In this document: one piece after another, positions 52,783-61,987 of the stretch | How the letters are laid out: every line of letters begins with the position of its first letter | Numbering within the stretch: position 1 is the first letter of the stretch | From: Streptomyces seoulensis | Lineage (GTDB): Bacteria > Actinomycetota > Actinomycetes > Streptomycetales > Streptomycetaceae | Assembly: GCF_004328625.1 (NCBI RefSeq) | Contig: NZ_CP032229.1 | Location: forward strand, 124,001-188,000 | DNA: 64,000 bases | Reading direction: 5' to 3' | Made by a program: the position numbers and the translations under genes | Notes under the pieces: generated by a model | Told to the model about the DNA's origin: nothing | Database searches by the model: none | The model's input: the letters and a program-made list of their open reading frames with translations, nothing else

Positions 52783-52974
52783 GGCGGCCACCTCCGGCGG
52801 AAGGTTCGGGCGGGTCACAAGACCTGTACCTCGTCGGCTGCCCGGCTATCGCGCCGACATGCCGGTGTACGCCGTCCGCCGCAACCGCATCCACTTGTGG
52901 CGCAGAGCGGGAAGGGATCACGGGGAGCCCGTGGCGGACCGCGGGCGGACACCGACGCCGAGGAGCCCGAGACG

Positions 52975-54561
52975 ATGAACGACGACGAGCCCGAGGGCGG
53001 CCTGCGCTGCCTGGTGACCGGGGCGACCGGCTACATCGGGGGCAGGCTCGTGCCGGAGCTGCTCGCCGCCGGACACCAGGTGCGCTGTCTGGCCCGTACG
53101 CCGAACAAGCTGCGCGACCTTCCGTGGGCCGGTGACGTGGAGGTGGTGCGCGGCGATGTGACGGACCCCGACTCGCTGGCCGAGGCGATGCGGGACGTCG
53201 ACGTGGCGTACTACCTGGTGCACGCGCTGAACAGCGGGGACGGCTTCGAGGAGACCGACCGGCGCGCGGCCCGGTACTTCGGCGAGCAGGCGAAGGCCGC
53301 CGGGGTGCGCCGGATCGTGTACCTCGGCGGGCTGACCCCGGCCGGGGTGCCGGAGAGTGAGCTGTCCCCGCATCTGCGCTCCCGGGCGGAGGTCGGGCAC
53401 CTCCTGATGGCGTCCGGGGTGCCGACGGCCGTCCTGCGCGCGGCGATGATCATCGGCTCCGGCTCGGCCTCCTTCGAGATGCTGCGCTACCTCACCGAGC
53501 GGCTGCCGGTGATGGTGACGCCGAGCTGGGTGCACACCCGTATCCAGCCGATCGGCGTCAGGGACGTGCTGCGGCTGCTGGTGGGCTCGGCGACGCTGCC
53601 GGACGACGTGAACCGGGGCTTCGACATCGGCGGCCCGGACATACTGACGTACCGGCAGATGATGCTCAGGTACGCCCAGCTCGCCCATCTTCCGCGCCGG
53701 CTGATCGTGTCGGTGCCGATGCTCACACCGGGTCTGTCCAGCCACTGGGTGGGTGTGGTGACCCCGGTGCCCGCCTCCATCGCCCGTCCGCTCACCGAGT
53801 CGCTGCGGTACGAGGTGGTGTGCCGCGAGCACGACATCAGGCGCTATCTGCCCGACCCGCCGGGGCATCCCTTCGGCTTCGACGAGGCGGTGCGGCTGGC
53901 GCTGCGCCGGGTGCGGGAGGCGAAGGTGGTCACCCGCTGGTCCTCGGCGTCGGTGCCGGGCGCGCCGAGCGACCCGCTGCCGACCGACCCGGACTGGGCG
54001 GGCGGCAGCCTGTACACCGACGAGCGCGAGATGGTGGTGGACGCGCCGCTGGACCGGCTGTGGCGGGTGATCGAGGGGGTCGGCGGGGACAACGGCTGGT
54101 ACTCCTTCCCGCTCGCCTGGAGCCTGCGCGGCTGGATGGACCGGGCGATGGGCGGGGTGGGCCTGCGCCGGGGCCGCCGGGACGCGGAGCGGCTGCGGGT
54201 GGGCGACTCGCTGGACTTCTGGCGGGTGGAGGAGATCGAGCCGGGCCATCTGCTGCGGCTGCGCGCCGAGATGCGGCTGCCGGGCCTGGCCTGGCTGGAG
54301 ATGTACGCGGAGCCGTACGGCGAGGGCCGGAGCCGGTACCGGCAGCGCGCCGTGTTCCATCCGCGCGGGCTGGCCGGCCAGGCGTACTGGTGGTCGGTGT
54401 CGCCGTTCCACGCGATCGTGTTCGGCGGGATGGCCCGCAACATCGCGCGGGCCGCGGTCCATGGTCCGGTCCCGACGATGAAGAACCGGGGGCTCCGGAA
54501 GCGGGGCGTCAAGAACCTGGGGCTCCAGCACCGGAGGCTGAAGAAGCGGGCGCGGCGTTGA
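52975..54561 (+). CDS. SDR-family oxidoreductase with C-terminal DUF2867 domain
   Basis: A 528-residue two-domain protein. Residues about 10-310 form an atypical SDR/NmrA-like Rossmann domain (LRCLVTGATGYIGGRLVPELLAAGHQVRCLAR, VAYYLVHAL, RIVYLGGLTP). Residues about 345-515 are a DUF2867/START-like lobe (VVDAPLDRLWRVIEGVGGDNGWYSFPLAWSLRGWMDRAMGG). Family members are often found beside photolyase and carotenoid genes. ATG 52975 has AGGAG upstream. It lies 70 bases before the photolyase on the same strand and may be co-induced with it. Confidence 0.85.
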   Translation: MNDDEPEGGLRCLVTGATGYIGGRLVPELLAAGHQVRCLARTPNKLRDLPWAGDVEVVRGDVTDPDSLAEAMRDVDVAYYLVHALNSGDGFEETDRRAARYFGEQAKAAGVRRIVYLGGLTPAGVPESELSPHLRSRAEVGHLLMASGVPTAVLRAAMIIGSGSASFEMLRYLTERLPVMVTPSWVHTRIQPIGVRDVLRLLVGSATLPDDVNRGFDIGGPDILTYRQMMLRYAQLAHLPRRLIVSVPMLTPGLSSHWVGVVTPVPASIARPLTESLRYEVVCREHDIRRYLPDPPGHPFGFDEAVRLALRRVREAKVVTRWSSASVPGAPSDPLPTDPDWAGGSLYTDEREMVVDAPLDRLWRVIEGVGGDNGWYSFPLAWSLRGWMDRAMGGVGLRRGRRDAERLRVGDSLDFWRVEEIEPGHLLRLRAEMRLPGLAWLEMYAEPYGEGRSRYRQRAVFHPRGLAGQAYWWSVSPFHAIVFGGMARNIARAAVHGPVPTMKNRGLRKRGVKNLGLQHRRLKKRARR

Positions 54562-54631
54562 CGTCCGCGTCCGTCCGGGGCGCTCGCCCGGAAGAGTCCA
54601 CCGTTAGCATCCCCTGCTCCGGAGCCGCTCG

Positions 54632-56008
54632 ATGAACACCTCGGTCGTCCTCTTCACCGCCGACCTGCGTCTGCACGACCATCCGCCGCTGCGCGCGGCC
54701 CTGGACGGAGCCCGGCGGGTGGTGCCGCTGTTCGTGCGCGACGACGGCATCGACGGCGCGGGATTCACCGCGCCCAACCGGCTGGCGTTCCTCGCCGACT
54801 GCCTGCGGGACCTGGACGCCGGGCTGCGCGAGCGCGGCGGCCGGCTCGTGCTGCGCTCCGGGGACGTGGTGGCGGAGGTGCTGAAGGTGGTCGCGGAGGC
54901 GGACGCCGACGAGGTGCATCTGGCCGCCGACGCCAGCGGCTACGCGCACCGCCGCGAGCACGCCCTGCGCGAGGCGCTGGAGGCGGACGGCCGCAGGCTG
55001 CACGTCCACGACACGGTGACGGCCGCCGTGGAGCCGGGCGCGGTGACGCCGACGGCGTCGGACCACTTCGCCGTGTTCACCCCGTACTTCCGCCACTGGT
55101 CGGGTCATTCGCAGCGCGACCCGATCGGGGCGCCCCGGAAGGTGAACGTGCCGGACGACGTCAAGTCCGAGGAACTCCCGTCCCGCGACGCGGTGTCGGG
55201 CACCTCGCCGGGGCTCGCGGAGGGCGGCGAGGCCGAGGGGCGCCGGATGGTGGCCGACTGGCTGCGCTCGGGGATCGAGGCGTACGAGGACCAGCACGAC
55301 GACCTGGCCGGTGACGGTACCTCCCGGCTCTCCCCGCATCTGCATTTCGGCACCGTCTCCCCGGTGGAACTGGTGCACCGCTCCCGGCTGGCGGGCGGTG
55401 CGGGCGCGGACGCGTTCGTACGGCAGGTCGCCTGGCGGGACTTCAACCGGCAGTTGCTCGCGGTGCGTCCGGAGGCGTCGCACGCCGACTACCGCACCCG
55501 GCGCGACCGTTGGCGCACGGGCAAGAAGGCCGAGGCGGACATCGAGGCGTGGCGTCAGGGGCGTACCGGCTATCCGATCGTGGACGCGGCGATGCGGCAA
55601 CTGCGGCACGAGGGCTGGATGCACAACCGGGGCCGGCTGCTCACCGCGAGCTTCCTGACCAAGACGCTGTACGTGGACTGGCGGGTGGGCGCCCGGCACT
55701 TCCTGGACCTGCTGGTCGACGGGGACGTGGCCAACAACCAGCTCAACTGGCAGTGGACGGCCGGAACCGGCACCGACACCCGCCCCAACCGGGTGCTGAA
55801 CCCGACGGCCCAGGGCAGGCGGTACGACCCGGACGGCGCCTATGTCCGGCGCTGGGTCGAGGAGTTGGCGGACGTCGAGGGCAAGGCGGTGCACGAGCCG
55901 TGGAAGCTGAGCGGGTCGGAGCGGGCCAAGCTCGGGGACTACCCGGACCCGATCGTCGACCTCAAGGACGGGCTGGACCGGTTCCGGCACGCGCGCGGGC
56001 TGGAGTGA
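54632..56008 (+). CDS. phr: Deoxyribodipyrimidine photolyase (class I)
   Basis: A 458-residue cryptochrome/photolyase-family enzyme repairing cyclobutane pyrimidine dimers with blue light. The N-terminal antenna domain is NTSVVLFTADLRLHDHPPLRAAL. The FAD domain has SRLSPHLHFGTVSP, TGYPIVDAAMRQLRHEGWMHNRGRLLTASFLTKTLYVDWRVGARHFLDLLVDGDVANNQLNWQWTAGTGTDTRPNRVLNP, with the Trp residues of the electron-transfer chain and the asparagine near flavin N5. Length is usual. Its end overlaps the convergent MerR gene by 47 bases. Confidence 0.93.
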   Translation: MNTSVVLFTADLRLHDHPPLRAALDGARRVVPLFVRDDGIDGAGFTAPNRLAFLADCLRDLDAGLRERGGRLVLRSGDVVAEVLKVVAEADADEVHLAADASGYAHRREHALREALEADGRRLHVHDTVTAAVEPGAVTPTASDHFAVFTPYFRHWSGHSQRDPIGAPRKVNVPDDVKSEELPSRDAVSGTSPGLAEGGEAEGRRMVADWLRSGIEAYEDQHDDLAGDGTSRLSPHLHFGTVSPVELVHRSRLAGGAGADAFVRQVAWRDFNRQLLAVRPEASHADYRTRRDRWRTGKKAEADIEAWRQGRTGYPIVDAAMRQLRHEGWMHNRGRLLTASFLTKTLYVDWRVGARHFLDLLVDGDVANNQLNWQWTAGTGTDTRPNRVLNPTAQGRRYDPDGAYVRRWVEELADVEGKAVHEPWKLSGSERAKLGDYPDPIVDLKDGLDRFRHARGLE

Positions 56009-56972
56009 GGTCCCGGCCGGGCCCGGTGCCGTAGGCGGCGGTCAGGGTGTCGAGGGCGTCGGCGAGCCCGGTCGGACGGAGCATGCCGTGGCAGGAGCGG
56101 CCCGCCCAGCCGGGGCCGCCGAGCATCATCAGGGTCTGGCTCCGGGCACCGCGTACGCCCCACTCGACGTCCGCGATCTGCCTCGCGAGGGGCAGGCTCG
56201 CGGTGGCGCGGGACTGGGACCACAGCACGACGGCGGCCGGGCCGAGGCGCCGTACGGCGGCGGCGAGCGCCTCGGCGGGGACGGCGCTGCCGAACATCCT
56301 GGTGGGGACGCCGTGTTGGACCAGTGCGGCGTTCAGCGCCTCCAGCGGGAGGGTGTGCTGTTCGCCGGGGGCGCAGGCGAGCAGCACGGGTCCGGTGACG
56401 GGGGTGCCGGCCGGGCCGAGGCGGGGGGTGTGGCGGCGCAGGGTGGTGGAGACGTGCCAGGACAGCAGGTGCTCCACCTCGATGTAACGGTCCCCGGAGG
56501 AGACCCACTTGCGGCCCACGGCGTGCAGGGCGGGCGCCATCACGTCCTGCCAGGCGACGGTGATGCCGTACTCGGTGACCACGCCGTCGAGTTGCTCCTC
56601 CACGGCCGGGGCGTCCAGGCGGACGGCAGCACGGGCCAGCCCGCGGCACTCCTGGCGCACGTCGCCCAGCGGCAGGGCGCCGGGCGCGCGGGAGCGGGAC
56701 GCGGGGGCCGGGGTGCGTCCGGCAGGGGGGCGGGTGGCGTCGCGCGCGGTGCGGGCGGCCTCGGCGGGCGGCACGCCGGAGGAGGTCAGCCGGCACATCG
56801 CCTCCAGCACAGCAACGTCGTCCGGGGTCCAGCGGCGGTGTCTGCCGTCGGCGCGGGCGGCGGGGCCCAGGCCGTAGCGGCGGTCCCAGGAGCGCAGGGT
56901 GGTGGGCGACACCCCGAGCCTGCGGGCCAGGGCGCCGGTGGTCAGTCCGGCGCCGGCGGATTCGTCGTCCAT
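55962..56972 (-). CDS. MerR-family regulator with B12-binding domain (LitR/CarH-like photoreceptor)
   Basis: A 336-residue protein. Residues about 9-75 are a MerR helix-turn-helix (LTTGALARRLGVSPTTLRSWDRRYGLGP ... RWTPDDVAVLEAM). A helical B12-capping segment has KWVSSGDRYIEVEHLLSW, and the Rossmann-type B12 domain has CAPGEQHTLPLEALNAAL with the histidine expected to ligate cobalt. LitR/CarH proteins repress light-inducible genes in the dark and release DNA when adenosylcobalamin is photolysed. Here W and EH are separated by ten residues, one more than I remember for characterised CarH. It is convergent with the photolyase and divergent from an ECF sigma gene. Confidence 0.85.
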   Translation of the reverse strand: MDDESAGAGLTTGALARRLGVSPTTLRSWDRRYGLGPAARADGRHRRWTPDDVAVLEAMCRLTSSGVPPAEAARTARDATRPPAGRTPAPASRSRAPGALPLGDVRQECRGLARAAVRLDAPAVEEQLDGVVTEYGITVAWQDVMAPALHAVGRKWVSSGDRYIEVEHLLSWHVSTTLRRHTPRLGPAGTPVTGPVLLACAPGEQHTLPLEALNAALVQHGVPTRMFGSAVPAEALAAAVRRLGPAAVVLWSQSRATASLPLARQIADVEWGVRGARSQTLMMLGGPGWAGRSCHGMLRPTGLADALDTLTAAYGTGPGRDLTPARARAGTGPARP

Positions 56973-57074
56973 ACCCCGACAGTACGCCAGGAACGACGCA
57001 GAAACGATGCGAGTTGTCGGCGTCCGGCGCCGGCTCGCACGATGTCCTGACCGTCCCACCCGAGGAGCCAGGTC

Positions 57075-57686
57075 ATGACCTCCCACCCGTCCCCGCCCGC
57101 CACCGCCGCGCCTCCCGTGGCCCCGGCCGGGGACGGGTGCGGCGACGAGGAGCTGGCGCGGGGCCTGGTCGCGGGGGACGAGGACTGTCTCGCGGCCGTG
57201 TACCGGCGCTGGTCCTCGCTGGTGTACGCCCTCGCCCGCCGCGCGCTGGGGAACGCCGGTGAGGCGGAGGACGTGACCCAGCAGGTGTTCCTGGGGGTGT
57301 GGCGGGGCCGTGCGGGCTACCGGCCGGAGCGGGGCCCGCTGGGCGGCTGGATCGTCGGCATCACCCGGCGCAAGATCTTCGACGCGCTGGCGGCGCGCGC
57401 CCGGCGCGGCGAGCTGGTCGCGGCAGCCGCGTCCCTGTCCCGCACCGAGACCGCCGCCGACCCCGAGACGGTGCTCGACCGGCTCCTGGTCCGCCGCGAA
57501 CTCGGCCGGCTGCCCGCCGCCCAGCGCCGGGTGCTCTACCTCGCCTTCTACGAGGACCTCACCCAGCCGCAGATCGCCGCCCGCACGGGCTGGCCGCTCG
57601 GCACCGTCAAGAGCCACGCCCGCCGGGGCCTGCACCGGCTGCGCTCCGGGATCGAGCGCCGGGAACCGCTGGAGGCGGCCGTCTGA
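57075..57686 (+). CDS. ECF-family RNA polymerase sigma factor (LitS-like position)
   Basis: A 203-residue ECF sigma factor. Region 2 spans residues 35-100 (LAAVYRRWSSLVYALARRALGNAGEAEDVTQQVFLGVWRGRAGY ... GGWIVGITRRKIFDALA). Region 4 spans 140-190 (LPAAQRRVLYLAFYEDLTQPQIAARTGWPLGTVKSHARRGLHRLR). No anti-sigma gene follows. Lying divergent (102 bases) to the B12-dependent MerR regulator, it holds the place of litS in Streptomyces light-response clusters, so light-induced transcription of phr and the SDR gene is inferred. GAGGAG precedes ATG 57075. Confidence 0.85.
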   Translation: MTSHPSPPATAAPPVAPAGDGCGDEELARGLVAGDEDCLAAVYRRWSSLVYALARRALGNAGEAEDVTQQVFLGVWRGRAGYRPERGPLGGWIVGITRRKIFDALAARARRGELVAAAASLSRTETAADPETVLDRLLVRRELGRLPAAQRRVLYLAFYEDLTQPQIAARTGWPLGTVKSHARRGLHRLRSGIERREPLEAAV

Positions 57687-57936
57687 GCGGGGGGCGAATC
57701 CCGGTCGAATTACTGCCCGAACCCCCCTACACATACGGGAATAAAAGGCGCAGTATGGATGGATACGCGATACGCGGCACTCCACCGCAGGCCCACCGGA
57801 CGCGGTCGAGTCCGCTCGGTTCGACGGAAGGAGGACCGTACGCAGACTCCCACCGACAACGAAGGACGCGAGGCCGGTCCGCCGGAGCGGGCCGGCCTCC
57901 TCGTGCGCGCGGGCGGCGCGTCCTGGCCGGAGGTCT

Positions 57937-57965
57937 TTGACACGGTTCGCGGCGCTTTCTAGCTT
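57937..57965 (+). promoter_or_regulatory. Consensus housekeeping promoter for the GH2 gene
   Basis: TTGACA (57937-57942), a 17-base spacer, then TAGCTT (57960-57965): close to ideal for the major sigma factor. It coincides with the most upstream possible TTG start codon of the GH2 reading frame, so translation probably begins further down. Confidence 0.6.
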
Positions 57966-60735
57966 GAGCCGGGCCATAGCGTTCCTTGACCTCTCGAGGC
58001 TGGAGACCGCCCTGTCCGCTCGCCCCGCCCCCGGCCGCCGCCTCGCGACGGCCGCCGCGCTCCTCGGTCTGATCGGCACTCTCACCACCACCGCCTGGGC
58101 GGCCCCGAAGGACCGCGCCGCCGCGCCGCTCCCGGCCGCCGGAGCGACACACGTCCCGGACACGGCGGGCTCCGCCACCCCGCTCACCTCCTTCGCGCTC
58201 CAGTCCACCGCGAAGGTCGGCGACCCGGCGGCCACCGTCTCCTCGCCCGGCTACCCGGCGCGCGGCTGGCACCACGCGGGCCCCCGCTCCACGGTCCTCG
58301 CGGCCCTGCTGGCCGAGGGCCGCTACCCGGACCCGTTCCGCTCGACCAACCTGAGCAGGATTCCGAAGGCCGACTTCAAGGTGCCCTGGTGGTACCGCTC
58401 CGACTTCACCGTGGACGACACCTCCCGGCGCACCCGGCTCGACTTCAGCGGGGTCGTCCCGGCCGCCGAGGTGTACGTCAACGGCCACCGGGTGGCGACG
58501 GACGCGCAGGTCAAGGGCGCGTACACCCGGCACGAGCCGGACATCACGCCGCTGGTGCGGCCCGGCCGGAACACGGTCGCCTTCCGGGTGCGGCCCAACG
58601 ATCCGAACCGGGACCTGAGCATGGGCTGGCTCGACTGGCTCCAGCCGCCCCCGGACCAGAACATGGGCCTGGTCCGCGACGTGCTGGTCCGGCGCGGCGG
58701 GCCGGTCTCGCTGGGCGACGCCCATGTGGTGACCAAGCTGGCCGTGCCCTCGCTGGCCACCGCCGACCTGACCGTGAGGGCACGCGTCCGCAACGACACC
58801 GGCCGACCGGTCACCGCCCTGGTCACCGGCAGCGTCGCCGGGACCACGCTCACCCGCCGGGTCGCCCTCGCCGCACACACCTCGCGCGACCTCGCCTTCT
58901 CCCCCGCCGACACCCCGGGCCTGCGTCTGCGGTCCCCGCGCGTGTGGTGGCCCGCCGGAATGGGCGGCCAGCCGCTGTACGGCCTGCGGCTCACCGCCTC
59001 CGTCGCCGGTGCCGTATCCGACACCGCGCGCCAGAGCTTCGGCATCCGTGACGTGCGGGCTCCCCTGGACAAGGACGGCGCCCGCCAGTACCGGATCAAC
59101 GGACGCCCGCTGCTGATCCGGGGCGGCGGCTGGTCGCCGGACCAGTTCCTGCGCTGGGACCGGGGCTATGCGGAGGACCGGCTGCGGTACGTCCTCGACC
59201 TGGGGCTGAACACGGTCCGGCTGGAGGGGCACATCGAGCCGGACGAGTTCTTCGACCTGGCCGACCGGCTCGGCGTGCTCACGCTGCCGGGCTGGGAGTG
59301 CTGCGACAAGTGGGAGGGCCAGACCAACGAGGACGGCTCCGGGGAGAAGTGGGACGCGGACGACCACGCGGTGGCGAAGGCGTCCATGGCCGCCGAGGCG
59401 GCCCGGCTGCGCGCCCACCCGAGCGTCCTCTCCTTCCTGATCGGCAGCGACGCGGCACCGGACGCCACCATCGAGAAGAACTACCTGGACGCGCTGAGGT
59501 CCGCCGACTGGCCCACCCCGGTCGTCCCGGCCGCCTCCGACAACTCCTCGCCCAAGCTCGGCAGTTCGGGCATGAAGATGAGCGGCCCCTACGACTGGGT
59601 GCCGCCCGCCTACTGGTACGCCAAGCGCGAGGGCGGGGCCACCGGCTTCAACTCCGAGACCAGCGCGGGCCCCAGCATCCCCACCCTGGACACCCTGCGC
59701 CGGATGATGACCCCGGCCGAGCTGGACACCCTGTGGCGCACCCCGGCGGCCAAGCAGTACCACCGCTCACCCTCGGCGGTCTTCTCCACCCTCAAGCTCT
59801 ACAACGACGCCCTGACCGCCCGTTACGGCGCCCCGGCCGGCCTCACCGACTACGTGCGCAAGGCGCAGCTCGCCCAGTACGAGAACGTCCGCGCCGAGTT
59901 CGAGGCGTACCGGCGCAACGCCCACGACGCCGACAAGCCGGCCACCGGGATCGTGCACTGGATGCTCAACAGCGGCTGGACCTCGCTGCACTGGCAGCTC
60001 ATGGACCGCTATCTCGACCAGAACGGGGCCTACTTCGGCGCCAAGAAGGCGGGCGAGCCGCTGCACGTCCAGTACTCCTACGACGACCGCTCGGTGGTCG
60101 TCGTCAACGACCGCCACTCCCCCGCCACCGGCCTCACCGTGCGGGCCACCCTCACCGACCCGGACGGCACCCCGCGCCACGACCGCACCCTGACCGGGCT
60201 GCGCGTGCCCGGAGACGGCGCCCACGGCACCGCGTTCACGCTGCCGAAGGACCTCGGCGGCACCTCCCGGACCCACCTGCTGCGCCTGGTGCTCACCGGC
60301 CCGGACGGCTGGGAGGTGAGCCGGAACGTGTACTGGCTCTCCACCCGGCCCGACACGCTCGACTGGGCGCACACCGACTGGTACTACACCCCGACGACCG
60401 CCTCCGCCGACCTCAAGGGCCTCTCCACCATGGCGCGGGTACCGGTGTCGGCCACCGCCGCCACCCGCTCCTCGGGCGCGCTGTCGACCACGACGGTGAC
60501 CCTGCGCCGTACCGGCGGCGGCCGGACGCCCTCAGTGCTGACGGACGTCCATCTGGTCGACGCGAAGGGCCGGCCGGTACTGCCGGTGCGCTGGTCGGAC
60601 AATCAGGTCGGCCTCTGGCCGGGCGAGTCGGTGACGCTCACCGCCACCTACCGCACGGCGGACCTGCGCGGCTCGTCGCCCCGGGTGCGGGTCTCCGGCT
60701 GGAACACCCCGGAACGGACGGTCCCCGCGTCCTGA
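57937..60735 (+). CDS. csxA: Secreted GH2 exo-beta-D-glucosaminidase (CsxA-like)
   Basis: A large secreted glycoside hydrolase family 2 enzyme that should release glucosamine from chitosan ends. A signal peptide (RRLATAAALLGLIGTLTTTAWA) precedes a sugar-binding domain (VPWWYRSDFTVDD ... AEVYVNGHRVATDAQVKGAYTRHEPDIT), an immunoglobulin-like domain and the TIM barrel. Catalytic Asp in FLIGSDAAPD (about residue 505) and Glu in GFNSETSAGPSIP (about residue 574) match the Asp/Glu pair of CsxA-type enzymes. The start is uncertain: TTG 57937 has GGAGG upstream but sits on a promoter, and no ATG or GTG lies before the signal peptide; a CTG at 58012 with GGAG six bases upstream fits better. Confidence 0.88.
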   Translation: MTRFAALSSLSRAIAFLDLSRLETALSARPAPGRRLATAAALLGLIGTLTTTAWAAPKDRAAAPLPAAGATHVPDTAGSATPLTSFALQSTAKVGDPAATVSSPGYPARGWHHAGPRSTVLAALLAEGRYPDPFRSTNLSRIPKADFKVPWWYRSDFTVDDTSRRTRLDFSGVVPAAEVYVNGHRVATDAQVKGAYTRHEPDITPLVRPGRNTVAFRVRPNDPNRDLSMGWLDWLQPPPDQNMGLVRDVLVRRGGPVSLGDAHVVTKLAVPSLATADLTVRARVRNDTGRPVTALVTGSVAGTTLTRRVALAAHTSRDLAFSPADTPGLRLRSPRVWWPAGMGGQPLYGLRLTASVAGAVSDTARQSFGIRDVRAPLDKDGARQYRINGRPLLIRGGGWSPDQFLRWDRGYAEDRLRYVLDLGLNTVRLEGHIEPDEFFDLADRLGVLTLPGWECCDKWEGQTNEDGSGEKWDADDHAVAKASMAAEAARLRAHPSVLSFLIGSDAAPDATIEKNYLDALRSADWPTPVVPAASDNSSPKLGSSGMKMSGPYDWVPPAYWYAKREGGATGFNSETSAGPSIPTLDTLRRMMTPAELDTLWRTPAAKQYHRSPSAVFSTLKLYNDALTARYGAPAGLTDYVRKAQLAQYENVRAEFEAYRRNAHDADKPATGIVHWMLNSGWTSLHWQLMDRYLDQNGAYFGAKKAGEPLHVQYSYDDRSVVVVNDRHSPATGLTVRATLTDPDGTPRHDRTLTGLRVPGDGAHGTAFTLPKDLGGTSRTHLLRLVLTGPDGWEVSRNVYWLSTRPDTLDWAHTDWYYTPTTASADLKGLSTMARVPVSATAATRSSGALSTTTVTLRRTGGGRTPSVLTDVHLVDAKGRPVLPVRWSDNQVGLWPGESVTLTATYRTADLRGSSPRVRVSGWNTPERTVPAS

Positions 60736-60879
60736 GATCCCCCTCCCCGGCCGCGTCGACGATCGCCGCCCCGGGCACTCTCCCGGTGGGAGTTCCCAGG
60801 GGCGGCGCCGGAGTGGACTGGCATCGTCCGCAGGGGGCATCCGCCAGATCAGCAGGGGCCGAGACCACTAGGGGTGGAC

Positions 60880-61146
60880 ATGGAGATTTCAGGACTCATC
60901 AGCGCCATCATCATCGGCATAGTGATCGGCGTGCTGGGCCGGCTCGTCGTGCCCGGTCGCCAGCACATCGGTGTGATCGTCACCATCCTCGTCGGCATCG
61001 TGGCCGCCCTGCTGGGCACGGCGATCGCGGCGGGCCTGGGGGTCGCGGACACCGACGGGCCGGACTGGATCGAGTGGCTGATCCAGATCGCGCTGGCCGC
61101 CGTCGGCATCGCCGCGCTGGACCGGACGGTGGGCCGCCGCCACTGA
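60880..61146 (+). CDS. GlsB/YeaQ/YmgE-family stress-response membrane protein
   Basis: An 88-residue protein with three hydrophobic helices: ISGLISAIIIGIVIGVLGRLVVPG, IGVIVTILVGIVAALLGTAIAAGLG and WLIQIALAAVGIAAL. The GRLVVPGRQ loop is the family signature. These small membrane proteins are often induced by envelope or general stress. ATG 60880 is preferred with AGGGGT seven bases upstream. It ends three bases before the convergent GNAT gene. Confidence 0.87.
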   Translation: MEISGLISAIIIGIVIGVLGRLVVPGRQHIGVIVTILVGIVAALLGTAIAAGLGVADTDGPDWIEWLIQIALAAVGIAALDRTVGRRH

Positions 61147-61148
61147 GG

Positions 61149-61925
61149 TCACCTCTTGTACAGGTACGGCGTCGTGGTGGTCAGGGCGTGCAGCCCGAGG
61201 CGTTCCAGAACCGGGCGGCTCATGGCGGAGGCGTCCACCTGGACATGACGGCAGCCGTGGGCGGCGGCGACGCGGGTGCGGTGGGCGACCAGGGCGCGGT
61301 ACAGGCCCCGGCCCCGCCACTCCTCGACGGTGCCGCCGCCCCAGAGTCCCGCGAAGTCTCCGCCCGGCACCAGTTCCAGCCGGGCGGAGGCCACCGGCTC
61401 CTCCCCGGCCAGCGCGACCACGGCGAGGACCGTGCCGGGGCCGGCCGCGAGCCGGGCCAGCAAATGGTCGCGCAGGGCGGTGCCGTCGGTGCCGAAGACC
61501 CTCTCGTGCACCGCCACCACGAGGCCGACGCCCGCCGCGTCGGCGGCCCGGACCAGGCGGACGCCGTCCGGGAGCCGTTCCTCCAGGGCGAGTCGTGCGA
61601 TCTCGCCGACCATCAGCGTCTCGGGCTCCTCGGCCCGAAACCCCGCCGCGCTCAGCCGCTCGCCCAGATCCTCCGGCCCGTCGTGGCCGTAGAGCTTCCA
61701 CTCGAAGTCCCGGCCCAGGCCCGTGAAGTACGCGATCTGCTCCTCGATCGCGCGATCCGCGCCGGCCGCGTCGAGGCCGGACCAGACGACACCGTTCCAG
61801 CCCCGCTCGCCCGCGACCTGGCGCACCACGGCACCCGCCCGCTCGATCCGGGCGCCGGGCGCGTCGGGTCGGGCGCCCTGCCGCATGTCCAGGTCGTAGC
61901 GGGCGAGTACCGCGGCGTGATCCAT
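61149..61925 (-). CDS. GNAT-family N-acetyltransferase
   Basis: A 258-residue acetyltransferase with a variable N-terminal half (FTGLGRDFEWKLYGHDGPEDLGERLSAAGFRAEEPETLMVG) and a C-terminal GNAT core. The acetyl-CoA loop is GTVEEWRGRGLYRALVAHR near residue 202, followed by VDASAMSRPVLERLGLHALTTTTPYLYKR. Substrate unknown. Start ATG 61925. Confidence 0.84.
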   Translation of the reverse strand: MDHAAVLARYDLDMRQGARPDAPGARIERAGAVVRQVAGERGWNGVVWSGLDAAGADRAIEEQIAYFTGLGRDFEWKLYGHDGPEDLGERLSAAGFRAEEPETLMVGEIARLALEERLPDGVRLVRAADAAGVGLVVAVHERVFGTDGTALRDHLLARLAAGPGTVLAVVALAGEEPVASARLELVPGGDFAGLWGGGTVEEWRGRGLYRALVAHRTRVAAAHGCRHVQVDASAMSRPVLERLGLHALTTTTPYLYKR

Positions 61926-61987
61926 GCGGCCACTCCAGCATCCGGGCCGGGTCCGGACAACGGGATTACCCCGAACGAGCCCTGCGG

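Noticed and set aside
57759..57962. Possible 67-residue protein between the ECF sigma gene and the GH2 gene
   Set aside because: No convincing ribosome binding site and it runs through a GAGGCCGG/CCGGCCTC hairpin and the GH2 promoter; not supported as a gene.
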